A DNA stretch of 64,000 bases from Mycolicibacterium hodleri (GTDB taxonomy: Bacteria > Actinomycetota > Actinomycetes > Mycobacteriales > Mycobacteriaceae). Positions 12,008 through 20,151 of this stretch are shown piece by piece (within the stretch, counting starts at the first letter, position 1; each line of letters opens with the position of its first letter). Both the position numbers and the translations under genes were made by a program. Under the pieces are notes generated by a model. That model did no database searches. It was not told where the DNA came from and saw nothing but the letters and a program-made list of their open reading frames with translations. The stretch is taken from assembly GCF_006439015.1 (NCBI RefSeq), contig NZ_RCZG01000009.1:147234-211233 (forward strand). Reading direction: 5' to 3'.

Positions 12008-12621
12008 CAGTCCCGCTCGGTATCGGCTTCGGCTACCTCAGTCGTCGGAGCGTCGGATTCTCTCGAATCGGCGGAGGTGCGCCTCCGGTCGGTATCGAAG
12101 TCGAACCCGAACAGCGACAGCCCGACCAACATGATCGCACCACCCACGACCGCCGGGTCGGCGACGTTGAACACCGGCCACCAGCCGATGGACATGAAGT
12201 CCACGACGTGGCCGCGCAATGGGCCGGGAGACCGGAAGAACCGGTCGACGAGATTGCCGAGGGCTCCGCCGAGAATCATGCCGAGGCCGAGGGCCCACCA
12301 CGGCGACACCAGCCGCCGCCCCATCCAGATGATGCCGATGACGACACCGGTGGCGACCAGTGTCAGAACCCACGTGTAGCTGGTGCCCATCGAGAACGCG
12401 GCACCGGAATTGCGCACCAACGTCCACGTCACGGTGTCGCCGATGATGGAGACCGGCTGCTGGGGCGTCAGGAGTTTGACCGCCAACACCTTGGTCACCA
12501 CGTCCAGGAACAGGACGATCGCGGCGACCGTGAGCAACAGGCGCAGTCGACGCCGCGGCGGCGGATCGGTGTCGTCGCCCGCTGTCACGGGCTCGGCCGA
12601 CCCCGTTGATTCGTCAGTCAC
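12007..12621 (-). CDS. lspA: Lipoprotein signal peptidase (signal peptidase II)
   Basis: LspA cuts the signal peptide from diacylglyceryl-modified prolipoproteins in the plasma membrane. The protein has 204 aa with a charged, Pro/Asp-rich cytoplasmic N-terminus (first 24 residues), four membrane segments and a polar tail typical of actinobacteria. The catalytic aspartates are seen in GNLVDRFF (Asp126) and FNVADPAVV (Asp155), and the conserved VRNSGAAFSM lies after the first helix. It is divergent from ansA, with 73 bp between start codons, and translationally coupled to the downstream pseudouridine synthase. Confidence 0.96.
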   Translation of the reverse strand: MTDESTGSAEPVTAGDDTDPPPRRRLRLLLTVAAIVLFLDVVTKVLAVKLLTPQQPVSIIGDTVTWTLVRNSGAAFSMGTSYTWVLTLVATGVVIGIIWMGRRLVSPWWALGLGMILGGALGNLVDRFFRSPGPLRGHVVDFMSIGWWPVFNVADPAVVGGAIMLVGLSLFGFDFDTDRRRTSADSRESDAPTTEVAEADTERD

Positions 12622-12694
12622 TCGACCATCATCCCAAAGTGCCCATGGTGAACAATCGCCGCATGAGCGAACCTTCCGATCGCGTCACCGGCGG

Positions 12695-13606
12695 ATGAGC
12701 CGCGTCCTCGTCGTCACCACCGGTGGCACCATCGCGACCAGCACCGGAGTCGACGGTGTCGCACGTCCGACACAGACGGGCAGCGACCTGGTTGCGGGGC
12801 TTCACACTCACGTGGACGTCGAGGTCGTCGACCTCATGGCGGTGGATAGTTCCCAGCTCACGCCCGCCGACTGGGACCGAATGACGGCGGCGGTGACAGC
12901 GGCGCTGCGGGCCAAGGCCAGTGGCGTTGTCATCACCCACGGCACCGACACGATGGAGGAGACGGCTTTGTGGCTGGACCTGACGCACGGCGGGGACATG
13001 CCGGTCGTGCTCACCGGGGCCATGCGAAGCAACGACGACCCGGAGGCCGACGGACCCGGCAACCTCGGTGATGCGATAGTTCTGGCCGCGAGCCCGGACG
13101 CCCGTGGAATCGGAGTGGTGGTCACCCTCGCAGGCACGATCTGGCAACCGCTGGGACTGACCAAGACCGGCGCAGGATTCGTGGGTGTCGCGGTGACCCC
13201 GACTGCGAGGCAGCGCACCTGGTTCGGTGACCTGACCGCGGCCCGAGCGCCCCGGGTCGACATCGTGGCGACCTATGCGGGCAGCGATGCGGTAGCCCTC
13301 GACGCGTGTGTCGAGGCCGGTGCCGCGGGCATCGTCCTCGAATCGCTTGGCGCGGGAAACGCCGGTGCCGCAGTCATCGACGGTGTCCGGCGGGCGTGCG
13401 CCGCAGGCGTAGAGGTGGTCGTCTCGACCCGGGTGCCGGGCGCGCGTGTCACGGCCGGATACGGACCTGGCCGCATGCTGGTCGACGCGGGTGCCGTGGT
13501 GGCGCCACGTCTGGCGCCGCCGCAGGCCCGGGTGCTCCTGATGGCTGCGATGGCGGCGGGCAAACCCGTCGCCGACGTCTTCGAGCGATGGGCACGACCC
13601 TGCTAG
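12695..13606 (+). CDS. ansA: L-asparaginase, type I-like
   Basis: The enzyme hydrolyses L-asparagine to aspartate and ammonia. The protein has 303 aa. The N-terminal nucleophile motif TTGGTIATS (Thr12) and the second motif VITHGTDTMEET (Thr84-Asp85) are both present. The asparaginase fold continues with VVLTGAMRSNDDPEADGPGN. There is no signal peptide, so it is cytosolic. The start at 12695 (MSRVLVVTTGG) follows the family; the frame is open further upstream without support. It has the same neighbours as M. tuberculosis ansA (lspA and dinX). Confidence 0.95.
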   Translation: MSRVLVVTTGGTIATSTGVDGVARPTQTGSDLVAGLHTHVDVEVVDLMAVDSSQLTPADWDRMTAAVTAALRAKASGVVITHGTDTMEETALWLDLTHGGDMPVVLTGAMRSNDDPEADGPGNLGDAIVLAASPDARGIGVVVTLAGTIWQPLGLTKTGAGFVGVAVTPTARQRTWFGDLTAARAPRVDIVATYAGSDAVALDACVEAGAAGIVLESLGAGNAGAAVIDGVRRACAAGVEVVVSTRVPGARVTAGYGPGRMLVDAGAVVAPRLAPPQARVLLMAAMAAGKPVADVFERWARPC

Positions 13607-13628
13607 CCCGACGGACCGGCACCGCGGT

Positions 13629-14981
13629 TCACTCCGCCCCGACCATCGCGGCGACGTAGTCTGGCCAATCGAGGCTGTCGACTGGATTTGCCCGCACCAC
13701 GTCTGGGCTGTCGTGCGGCAGGGTATGTGCCGGTCCCTGTCCACTGGCGCGGGTCTCGAAGCGCACGGTCATGACGCCGTGACCCGCACCCTGCACCCAA
13801 CCGTGGCCCAAACTTCGGTGGGCGACATCGTCACCGATGCGCCATGCCTCAGAGTGGTCGGCGCGCGTGGCGGCCGGGCCCACCTGGTGGCTGTCGGACG
13901 CCTCGAGGGTCTGTTCGAGATCCGGGAAGAGCGATTCCTGAAGGACGTCCGACAATCCCGAGAAACCCACGCCGATCAGCCGCACCGGCCCGATCTCGAC
14001 AGGATCGAGGAGCAGCCTGCGCGCAGTGCCGATCAGTGTGGCCGCGTCAGCCGTGGCGTACGGCAGGGTCGCGGACCGCGTCAGCGTACTCATGTCGGAC
14101 TTCTTGAGCTTGACGGTGACGGTGCGCGCGCCACGTCCGTCGCGCTCCAAGCGTTGATGGGCGTGCTCGCCGATCGGACCCGTCGCGTCACGTAGCTGAT
14201 CGAGGGTCATCAAGTCCTCCGCAAAGGTCGACTCGGCGCTGATCTGCTTGGCGCCCAACCGTTCCGCCACCGGCCTATCGTCAATCCCCTTCGCCAGGAG
14301 GTGCAATGCCGGACCAATCGTTCCGCCGAGGATGTCGGCCACCTCGGTGCCGCTCAACGCCGCGAGGGCGCCCACGGTGTCGATCCCCAGACGATGCAGC
14401 TTCTCCTCGGCGACGGGACCGATCCCCCACAGCCGGCGTACGGGCAGGTCTGCCAGCAGCGCGCGCTCCTCGTCACGTCTGACGACCCGGACGCCGTCGG
14501 GCTTGGCCAGCCCTGACGCGATCTTGGCGAGCTGTTTGCCCGAACCTGCGCCGACGGAGGCGATCAAACCGGTCTGCCTGCGGACCTGCAAACGCAACTC
14601 CTCGCAGAACCGTACGACGTCGTCGGAGCCGGCGCCGACGAGTTCGGTCGGCTCGCCGAACGCCTCGTCGAATGACAGCTGCTCGAGCACCGGCACCATA
14701 GCCCGGACGGTGTCGAGCACCTTTCCGCTGGCCACCCCGTACACGACCCCGCGAGGCGGCAACACCACCGCCGCCGGGCCGACCAGTCGGCGCGCTTGAT
14801 GCATCGGCATCGCCGATCGAGCGCCGAACACGCGCGATTCGTAGCTGGCGCCCGCGACGACGCCCCTGCCTCCGAGACCGCCGACCAGAACGGGTCGCCC
14901 GCGCAGGGTAGGTCGCGTCAACTGCTCGACGGAGGCGAAGAACGCGTCCATGTCGAAGTGCAGAACCCAGCGCCCCTCCAT
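13629..14981 (-). CDS. dinX: Y-family DNA polymerase IV (DinB/DinX type)
   Basis: This is a translesion polymerase of 450 aa. The palm carries HFDMDAFFASVEQ (Asp10) and QLSFDEAFGEP (Asp105-Glu106), the metal-binding acidic residues. The thumb helix-hairpin-helix follows (RRLWGIGPVAEEKLHRLGI) and then the little-finger domain (AKQISAESTFAEDL, RTVTVKLKKSDMSTLTRS). The last 80 residues form a mycobacterial extension (WRIGDDVAHRSLGHGWVQGAGHG) of the kind found on DinX rather than on the shorter DinP. No LexA box is visible in the 63 bp before the start. It is divergent from the S4-domain gene. Confidence 0.93.
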   Translation of the reverse strand: MEGRWVLHFDMDAFFASVEQLTRPTLRGRPVLVGGLGGRGVVAGASYESRVFGARSAMPMHQARRLVGPAAVVLPPRGVVYGVASGKVLDTVRAMVPVLEQLSFDEAFGEPTELVGAGSDDVVRFCEELRLQVRRQTGLIASVGAGSGKQLAKIASGLAKPDGVRVVRRDEERALLADLPVRRLWGIGPVAEEKLHRLGIDTVGALAALSGTEVADILGGTIGPALHLLAKGIDDRPVAERLGAKQISAESTFAEDLMTLDQLRDATGPIGEHAHQRLERDGRGARTVTVKLKKSDMSTLTRSATLPYATADAATLIGTARRLLLDPVEIGPVRLIGVGFSGLSDVLQESLFPDLEQTLEASDSHQVGPAATRADHSEAWRIGDDVAHRSLGHGWVQGAGHGVMTVRFETRASGQGPAHTLPHDSPDVVRANPVDSLDWPDYVAAMVGAE

Positions 14982-15044
14982 GATGGCGATGCTATTGCCC
15001 TGACGGGTCGGCGGTTCGCCGACGTGCGCGTTAGCCTGGGACGC

Positions 15045-15269
15045 ATGCCGCCGCGCGTCCGCAGGGTAGGGATCTCATCAGATTCGATCCGCCTCGGGCA
15101 GTTCCTCAAGTACGCGGGCATGATCGACAGCGGCGCCGACGCCAAGGGTGTCATCGGCGACGGACTGGTTCTGGTCAACGACGCCGTCGAGACGCGAAGG
15201 GGACGCCAGCTACGGCGCGGAGACACCGTGGCGTTCGGCGATCAGGTCGCGCAGGTAGCCGAAGCCTGA
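15045..15269 (+). CDS. Small S4-domain RNA-binding protein (YaaA/RlbA-like)
   Basis: The protein has 74 aa and is almost entirely one S4 fold: SIRLGQFLKYAGMIDSGADA, then KGVIGDGLVLVNDAVETRRG, then RQLRRGDTVAFGDQVAQV. This is the minimal RNA-binding domain also found in RlbA/YaaA and Hsp15-type proteins. It likely binds structured rRNA or tRNA; the partner is not known. The start at 15045 (MPPRVRRVG) gives the compact domain. It converges on ileS with 10 bp between. Confidence 0.85.
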   Translation: MPPRVRRVGISSDSIRLGQFLKYAGMIDSGADAKGVIGDGLVLVNDAVETRRGRQLRRGDTVAFGDQVAQVAEA

Positions 15270-15279
15270 TCCGGCTTCT

Positions 15280-18200
15280 TCACCGAGCTCTGGCAATCGA
15301 GACCCGCACGTCGTCGCCGATCACCCGAGCGTCGACTGGGTCGCCGAACTCGAAGCTGATGGCCAGGATCTCTCGAGCGATCAAGTCGGCATGCTGGCGG
15401 GCCCACTCCTCCCGCGCGGGAGGGACGGAGATCGTGACGTCGATCCGGTCGGATACGTCCAGTCCGCTCGACTTGCGTAGGTCCTGGAGCTCACGGATGC
15501 GGTCCTTCGCCCAACCCTCGGCCTCCAGCTCAGGGGTGAGCGTGCCGTCAAGCACCACCAGCCCTGCGCCGTCCGGAAGCGCGGCGGTCCATTCCGGCTC
15601 CGCCGCAACGAGTTTCGAGCTGTACTCACCGGGCTGCAGGGTCGCTGGCCCCGCGGAGAGGGTGCCATCGGGATTGATGACGCCTTCGCCGGCCTTGACC
15701 GCCTTGATGGCGCTCTGGACGTCCTTGCCGAGACGTGGACCGGCGACCTTGGCGTTGACCGCCAGTTCGAACCGGCCGAAGGCGTCGATGTCGTCGGTCA
15801 ACACGACCGACTTCACGTTGAGCTCATCTGCAATCAGGGCGGTGAAGGGTGATAGCGAGGAGGGATCCACCGACTTGTCCAATGCCACCGTCAGCTGCGG
15901 CAGCGGTAACCGCACGCGCAACTTCCTCGCCTTGCGCAGCGAGGACGCCACCGAGCAGACGTCGCGCACCTGGTCCATCGCGATCACCAGGGCGGGATCG
16001 GCGGGTAGCTCGTCCGCATCCGGCCAGTCGGTCAGGTGTACCGAACGTCCGCCGGACACGCCGCGCCAGATCACCTCGGCGATCAGGGGCAGCAGCGGCG
16101 CCGCCAGTCGGCCGGTGACCTCCAGCACGGTGTGCAACGTGTCGATCGCGTCGGGGTCCTCGGCCCAGAAACGTGAACGTGACCGTCGCACATACCAATT
16201 CGTCAGTGTCTCGGTGAACTGGCGCAACTGTTCGCAGGCCACCGAGATGTCACAGACGTCTAGCGATGCGGTCAACTCGTCACGCAGCGCCGCGAGCTTC
16301 GCCAGGATGTAGCGATCGAGGACGTGCGGCGAATCGGTCCGCCAGGTGCCCTTCTGCGGCGCGTACAAGGCCAGGAACGAATAGGCGTTCCAAAATGGCA
16401 GGAGCACTTGCCGGGCACCCTCGCGGATGCCTTGTTCGGTGACGACCAGGTTGCCGCCCCGAAGGATTGGTGAAGCCATCAGGAACCAGCGCATCGCGTC
16501 GGATCCGTCGCGGTCGAACACCTCGGATACGTCGGGATAGTTACGGAGCGACTTGCTCATCTTTGCCCCGTCACTACCCAGCACGATGCCGTGCGAGACA
16601 ACGGTCTTGAACGCCGGCCGGTCGAACAGCGCGGTCGCCAAAACGTGCAACAAGTAGAACCAGCCGCGGGTTTGGCCAATGTATTCGACGATGAAGTCCG
16701 CGGGATTGTGGCTGTCGAACCAGTCGACGTTCTCGAACGGATAGTGCACCTGCGCGTACGGCATGGAGCCGGAATCGAACCAGACGTCGAACACGTCGGG
16801 GATCCGGCGCATCGTCGAGCGATCGGTGGGATCGTCGGGATTCGGCCGGGTCAACTCGTCGATGTACGGCCTGTGCAGGTCATCGGGACGCACTCCGAAG
16901 TCACGCTCCAGCTCGTCGAGACTGCCATAGACATCGATCCGGGGATAGGCTGGATCGTCGGACTTCCACACTGGAATCGGGCTGCCCCAGTATCGATTTC
17001 GCGAAATCGACCAGTCGCGCGCACCCTGCAGCCACTTGCCGAACTGACCGTCCTTGACGTGCTCGGGATACCAGGTGATCTGCTGGTTCAGCTCGACCAT
17101 CCGATCGCGGAACGCGGTCACCTTGATGAACCACGACGACACCGCACGGTAGATCAGCGGATTGCGGCACCGCCAGCAGTGCGGATACGAGTGGTCGTAG
17201 GTCTCGTGGCGCAGCAGCACCGCCCCGTTGACTGCAGCGGGACCGCTACCGGTCTTCAAGTCGCGGATGATGTGCGGATTCGCGTCGAATACGTGCTGCC
17301 CGGCGTAATCCGGCACCGTGCCGTCGAAGCGGCCCTTCGAGTCGACCGGGGTCACCGCCACGATGCCGGCGGCGTCGGCCGTGGCCTTGTCATCCTCACC
17401 GTAAGCCGGCGCCATGTGCACCATGCCGGTGCCATCGTCGTCGGTGACGAACTCGCCGGGCAGCACGCGAAAGGCGTTGGGCGAGTCCATGAAGTACGGG
17501 AAGGGCGGAACGTACCGCGTGCCGAGCAACTGCGAACCCCGGTAGGACCCGAGCACGGTCGGCTCGTCGCCAAGCTCACGCGCGTATGCGGCAGTCCGCG
17601 CCTCTGCCAGGACGTAGCGTCGGCCGTCGGCACCCTCGACGTGCACGTATGTCATCTCGGGGTTGACTGCGACCGCCTGATTCGACGGCAAGGTCCACGG
17701 CGTCGTCGTCCAGACGAGCAGGTGCGCTCCAACCATGTCACCGTCAGTCACACGAAAGCCCACGGTCAGTGCGGGATCCTGACGATTCTGATAGACGTCG
17801 TCATCCATCCGGAGTTCGTGGCTCGACAGCGGGGTCTCGTCGTTCCAGCAGTACGGGAGGACACGGTAGCCCTCATAGGCCAGACCCTTGTCCCAAAGCT
17901 GTTTGAACGCCCAGAGAACCGACTCCATGAAGCTGGGATCCAGCGTCTTGTAATCGTCGTCGAAGTCGACCCAGCGAGCCTGCCGGGTCACGTAGGCGCG
18001 CCATTCCTCGGTGTACCGAAGCACCGATGCGCGACACGCCTCGTTGAACTCGGCGATGCCGAGCTCTTCGATCTGGCTCTTCTCGGTGATGCCCAATTGG
18101 CGCTGCACTTCGAGCTCTGCGGGCAACCCGTGGGTGTCCCAGCCGAACCGCCGTTCCACCCTGTACCCGCGCATGGTCTGATAGCGCGGCACGATGTCCT

Positions 18201-18402
18201 TGACGTAGCCCGTCAAGAGGTGGCCGTAGTGCGGCAGCCCGTTGGCGAACGGGGGCCCGTCGTAGAACACGAATTCAGGCGCGCCGTCGCGCTGATCGAT
18301 GCTGGCGCGGAACGTGCCGTCGGCGTCCCAGTAGGCGAGCACCTCAGTCTCGAGAACCGGGAAGTTCGGCGCCCCGCCGGATGGCTTCGGGTAGGTACTC
18401 AT
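15280..18402 (-). CDS. ileS: Isoleucyl-tRNA synthetase
   Basis: The enzyme charges tRNA-Ile. The protein has 1040 aa, the length of the eukaryote-like (type II) bacterial IleRS. The class I signatures are PPFANGLPHYGHLLTG (HYGH at 58-61) and GAKMSKSLRNYP (about 613-617). The WCRNP-type motif appears as HCWRCRNPLIYR. The editing CP1 domain occupies the middle (TTTPWTLPSNQAVAVNP), and the anticodon-binding and C-terminal region starts about residue 700. Type II enzymes are usually less sensitive to mupirocin; that is family knowledge, not seen here. Expression should be set by the T-box leader just upstream. Confidence 0.97.
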   Translation of the reverse strand: MSTYPKPSGGAPNFPVLETEVLAYWDADGTFRASIDQRDGAPEFVFYDGPPFANGLPHYGHLLTGYVKDIVPRYQTMRGYRVERRFGWDTHGLPAELEVQRQLGITEKSQIEELGIAEFNEACRASVLRYTEEWRAYVTRQARWVDFDDDYKTLDPSFMESVLWAFKQLWDKGLAYEGYRVLPYCWNDETPLSSHELRMDDDVYQNRQDPALTVGFRVTDGDMVGAHLLVWTTTPWTLPSNQAVAVNPEMTYVHVEGADGRRYVLAEARTAAYARELGDEPTVLGSYRGSQLLGTRYVPPFPYFMDSPNAFRVLPGEFVTDDDGTGMVHMAPAYGEDDKATADAAGIVAVTPVDSKGRFDGTVPDYAGQHVFDANPHIIRDLKTGSGPAAVNGAVLLRHETYDHSYPHCWRCRNPLIYRAVSSWFIKVTAFRDRMVELNQQITWYPEHVKDGQFGKWLQGARDWSISRNRYWGSPIPVWKSDDPAYPRIDVYGSLDELERDFGVRPDDLHRPYIDELTRPNPDDPTDRSTMRRIPDVFDVWFDSGSMPYAQVHYPFENVDWFDSHNPADFIVEYIGQTRGWFYLLHVLATALFDRPAFKTVVSHGIVLGSDGAKMSKSLRNYPDVSEVFDRDGSDAMRWFLMASPILRGGNLVVTEQGIREGARQVLLPFWNAYSFLALYAPQKGTWRTDSPHVLDRYILAKLAALRDELTASLDVCDISVACEQLRQFTETLTNWYVRRSRSRFWAEDPDAIDTLHTVLEVTGRLAAPLLPLIAEVIWRGVSGGRSVHLTDWPDADELPADPALVIAMDQVRDVCSVASSLRKARKLRVRLPLPQLTVALDKSVDPSSLSPFTALIADELNVKSVVLTDDIDAFGRFELAVNAKVAGPRLGKDVQSAIKAVKAGEGVINPDGTLSAGPATLQPGEYSSKLVAAEPEWTAALPDGAGLVVLDGTLTPELEAEGWAKDRIRELQDLRKSSGLDVSDRIDVTISVPPAREEWARQHADLIAREILAISFEFGDPVDARVIGDDVRVSIARAR

Positions 18403-18411
18403 CGCGTGGTC

Positions 18412-18600
18412 GTCTCCTGTGCCCAGGTTCGTTCAGGCACGGGGACGACGTCGCACGGGTGCGCGAGCGCCGCGGTACCACCCCGCTTGCGCACTGACGT
18501 ACGCCGCTCTTTCATGGGCGTTGACGGACCCATCCGTTCGGTTCTACTGAGCCCCGATCACGAGTATCGGCGGGCCGTTCTTCCGAAGGCTCCCCGGAGA
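18412..18600 (-). promoter_or_regulatory. ileS T-box riboswitch leader
   Basis: On the minus strand the RNA contains the T-box core GGGUGGUACCGCGG at 18483-18470. Upstream lies a specifier-type loop with an AUC isoleucine codon (18558-18556, within CGUGAUCGGGG) and a stem-rich stretch to about 18600. Downstream, GUCGUCCCC (near 18448-18440) can pair imperfectly with GGAGACGAC, the region holding the ileS ribosome-binding site at 18417-18408. There is no U-run terminator. The leader therefore fits the actinobacterial class in which uncharged tRNA-Ile opens the ribosome-binding site (translational control). Outer borders are approximate. Confidence 0.88.
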
Positions 18601-18629
18601 TGGCCGGATCGACGCCTGAATCTCAATAC

Positions 18630-18684
18630 TATCGACAGGAACTGCTCGAACCTAACCGGAACCCGATGCCTATTGACAGGAACT
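18630..18684 (+). repeat. Two near-identical 14-nt copies (TATYGACAGGAACT)
   Basis: TATCGACAGGAACT at 18630-18643 and TATTGACAGGAACT at 18671-18684 differ at one base and are spaced 41 bp start to start. They lie between the T-box leader and the 3' end of the condensation-lobe gene, in the zone where the ileS promoter should be. The second copy runs up to 26 bases from that gene's stop. Spacing near four helical turns would suit a dimeric or cooperative regulator, but chance similarity or promoter elements cannot be excluded. Confidence 0.4.
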
Positions 18685-18710
18685 TCCGGACGCTACGGCA
18701 GCTTCTGAAG

Positions 18711-19325
18711 CTAATGCGCGAATGCCATCTCGGTGACGAGGACGGGACCCATGGCCTCAGACGTGAGTTCGATGAGCGCGTACGGGAACTGCTCCGCTAA
18801 TTCCTGCACGGTGTACGGCTCGAAACTACGCGTGTCGTATGACCAGTCCAGGGCTAGGACGTCGCCATCACGATAGGCGCTCAGCCTGAGCGCATGCCTG
18901 AGTTGCGTCGGATCGCCGGCACCGTAGGTAAACAGGATCTCGGACAACGGTTGTGCAGCGGCGTCCTCGGACACGTCGTGCATGATTCGTTCACGAGAGG
19001 ACGTCGCCAGCGCCTGATGGACCTGGGCCAGCATCTCCGTGGCGCTCAGCTGATCCGGTCCGAGGCAGGGAATGGCCATCGGGTGTGCCGAGAGGCTAAG
19101 TCCTGGCCTGTCGACGGCGACCACACCCGGCCCGATGGTCCGTGCGATGGCTCGGCCGAGTGCGGCGACGATGAGGTCTTCCGCACTGAGCCCGAGCGCT
19201 GCGGAGGCACCATCCAACTCCTGCGTCAGTACGACCGACAGCGGCGCGGCGAAGACGGCGACGTCATCACGCTGAGGTGCGTCCACTACGTCGTAGTCGG
19301 CAACCTGGAAGTTTGCACGCATCAT
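18711..19325 (-). CDS. Stand-alone C-terminal lobe of a condensation/acyltransferase domain
   Basis: The protein has about 204 aa. It resembles only the second half of the C-terminal condensation domain of the PpsE-type protein in this window: AEDLIVAALGRAIARTIGPG against LDDVLLAALGRAVAQTVGDG, and VLALDWSYDTRSFEPYTVQELAEQF against the VLHLDWWRDTRRLGPTDVESLAQKF region. The N-lobe with the HHxxxDG catalytic histidine is absent, so catalysis alone is unlikely. It may bind an acyl-ACP or a partner, or be a relic. The ATG at 19325 (or 19322) is preferred; an open frame extends 36 codons upstream through the inverted repeat. It is divergent from the HTH gene. Confidence 0.6.
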   Translation of the reverse strand: MMRANFQVADYDVVDAPQRDDVAVFAAPLSVVLTQELDGASAALGLSAEDLIVAALGRAIARTIGPGVVAVDRPGLSLSAHPMAIPCLGPDQLSATEMLAQVHQALATSSRERIMHDVSEDAAAQPLSEILFTYGAGDPTQLRHALRLSAYRDGDVLALDWSYDTRSFEPYTVQELAEQFPYALIELTSEAMGPVLVTEMAFAH

Positions 19326-19344
19326 GATCAAGACGCTACCCCCA

Positions 19345-19364
19345 GTGTCCCGAAAATGGGACAC
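19345..19364. promoter_or_regulatory. Perfect inverted repeat GTGTCCC-N6-GGGACAC, candidate operator
   Basis: The repeat has 7-bp arms separated by GAAAAT. It lies 20-39 bp before the start of the condensation-lobe gene and about 26 bp before a TAATAAT (19391-19397) that could be the -10 of the divergent HTH gene. A short repeat in a shared promoter region next to a gene for a small DNA-binding protein is the classic layout of an autoregulatory operator. No binding data can be inferred from sequence alone. Confidence 0.5.
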
Positions 19365-19460
19365 GTCTACCCAAAGTGCGACGCCTGTGTTAATAATGAC
19401 GTTTTCGTCTGATCTGCGGCCGTCACTGCCCATTCTTGGGAAATCTAGTTATGGTTAGCT

Positions 19461-19826
19461 ATGCCCCGCACCGATGAGAACGGCAGGCAGCTAAAGGCCC
19501 TGCTGGATTATCTCTTGGACGGTGACGTCGATGCGAAGGCGATCTACGACGCACTCGGCACGTCCAGCAGCACCTACTACCGCCGCGTGAAGGAACCCGA
19601 CTATCCCGCCGCTGAAGAGCTGCGATTGGTGTCGGATAGATTCGGCTTGAGCTACCCAGACTTGCAGGTGAGATTCGGCTTGATGAGCCGCGAGGAAGTC
19701 TTGAGCTACGTCGAGTCCGCACACGTTACGGTCGCGATGGCGACCGGATCCAAGACGATCACCCGAAGTTCGCGTCGAACGCGGCTGTCCGATCTGACCC
19801 CACGCCAGGACGCACCCCCGCTGTAG
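19461..19826 (+). CDS. Small helix-turn-helix DNA-binding protein
   Basis: The protein has 121 aa. Residues 8-60 read as a compact helical DNA-binding domain: LKALLDYLLDGDVDAKAIYDALG, SSSTYYRRVKEPDYPAAEELRLVSDRFGLSY, where ALGTSSSTYYRRV looks like a turn plus recognition helix. A second short helical part (LQVRFGLMSREEVLSYV) and a basic, Arg/Thr-rich disordered tail follow. No named family is assigned with certainty; it resembles XRE/phage-repressor-type HTH proteins. It probably acts on its own divergent promoter, where a perfect inverted repeat lies. It is followed by 325 bp before alkB. Confidence 0.6.
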   Translation: MPRTDENGRQLKALLDYLLDGDVDAKAIYDALGTSSSTYYRRVKEPDYPAAEELRLVSDRFGLSYPDLQVRFGLMSREEVLSYVESAHVTVAMATGSKTITRSSRRTRLSDLTPRQDAPPL

Positions 19827-20151
19827 CCGACTGTCTCGCCGAACTCCCATGGCGGCAACTGCCGCTGCCCAGTCAGTGTCTTCAGGGTCAGAGCAAACTC
19901 CGCTATAGTGGTGCGGGAGCGGCGGGGATTCCAAGAACACCGTTGGAAGTGGCGCTCGGAGGGGGCTTCTCGTTGCGATTGCGGCGCAGTGTCGTAACGA
20001 CTTGGATGCGCTATGAAAATCGTTCTGGAAGAGCGTCTGACGGGTTGCTCCTGAGGTGATAATTCCTACTCAAGCGGTATTCGAATGTTGACGCGCGTCA
20101 TGCAGGCAACTGAGCAGCAGGCTCGACAATGCGGTTGGGGGATCCAGCGTC
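19827..20151 (+). other. Intergenic region before alkB
   Basis: There is no credible gene in these 325 bp. They hold a CTATAGT sequence near 19893 that could be a -10 element, and a perfect palindrome near the 3' end that is listed separately. The rest shows nothing I can name. Its length suggests that alkB has its own regulated promoter. Confidence 0.4.
20089..20100. promoter_or_regulatory. 12-bp perfect palindrome TGACGCGCGTCA upstream of alkB
   Basis: The palindrome lies 51 bp before the alkB start codon, a position suited to a repressor or activator of the TetR/GntR kind. Its half-site TGACG is the same as in the CTGACG-N4-CGTCAG repeats found before the two secreted-protein genes at 35.3 and 38.6 kb, though with a different spacer. 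GC-rich palindromes of this length can arise by chance in such a genome. Confidence 0.4.

Noticed and set aside
16591..18708. 705-codon open frame opposite ileS
   Set aside because: It is fully antisense to ileS and its T-box, with no domain. A shadow frame.
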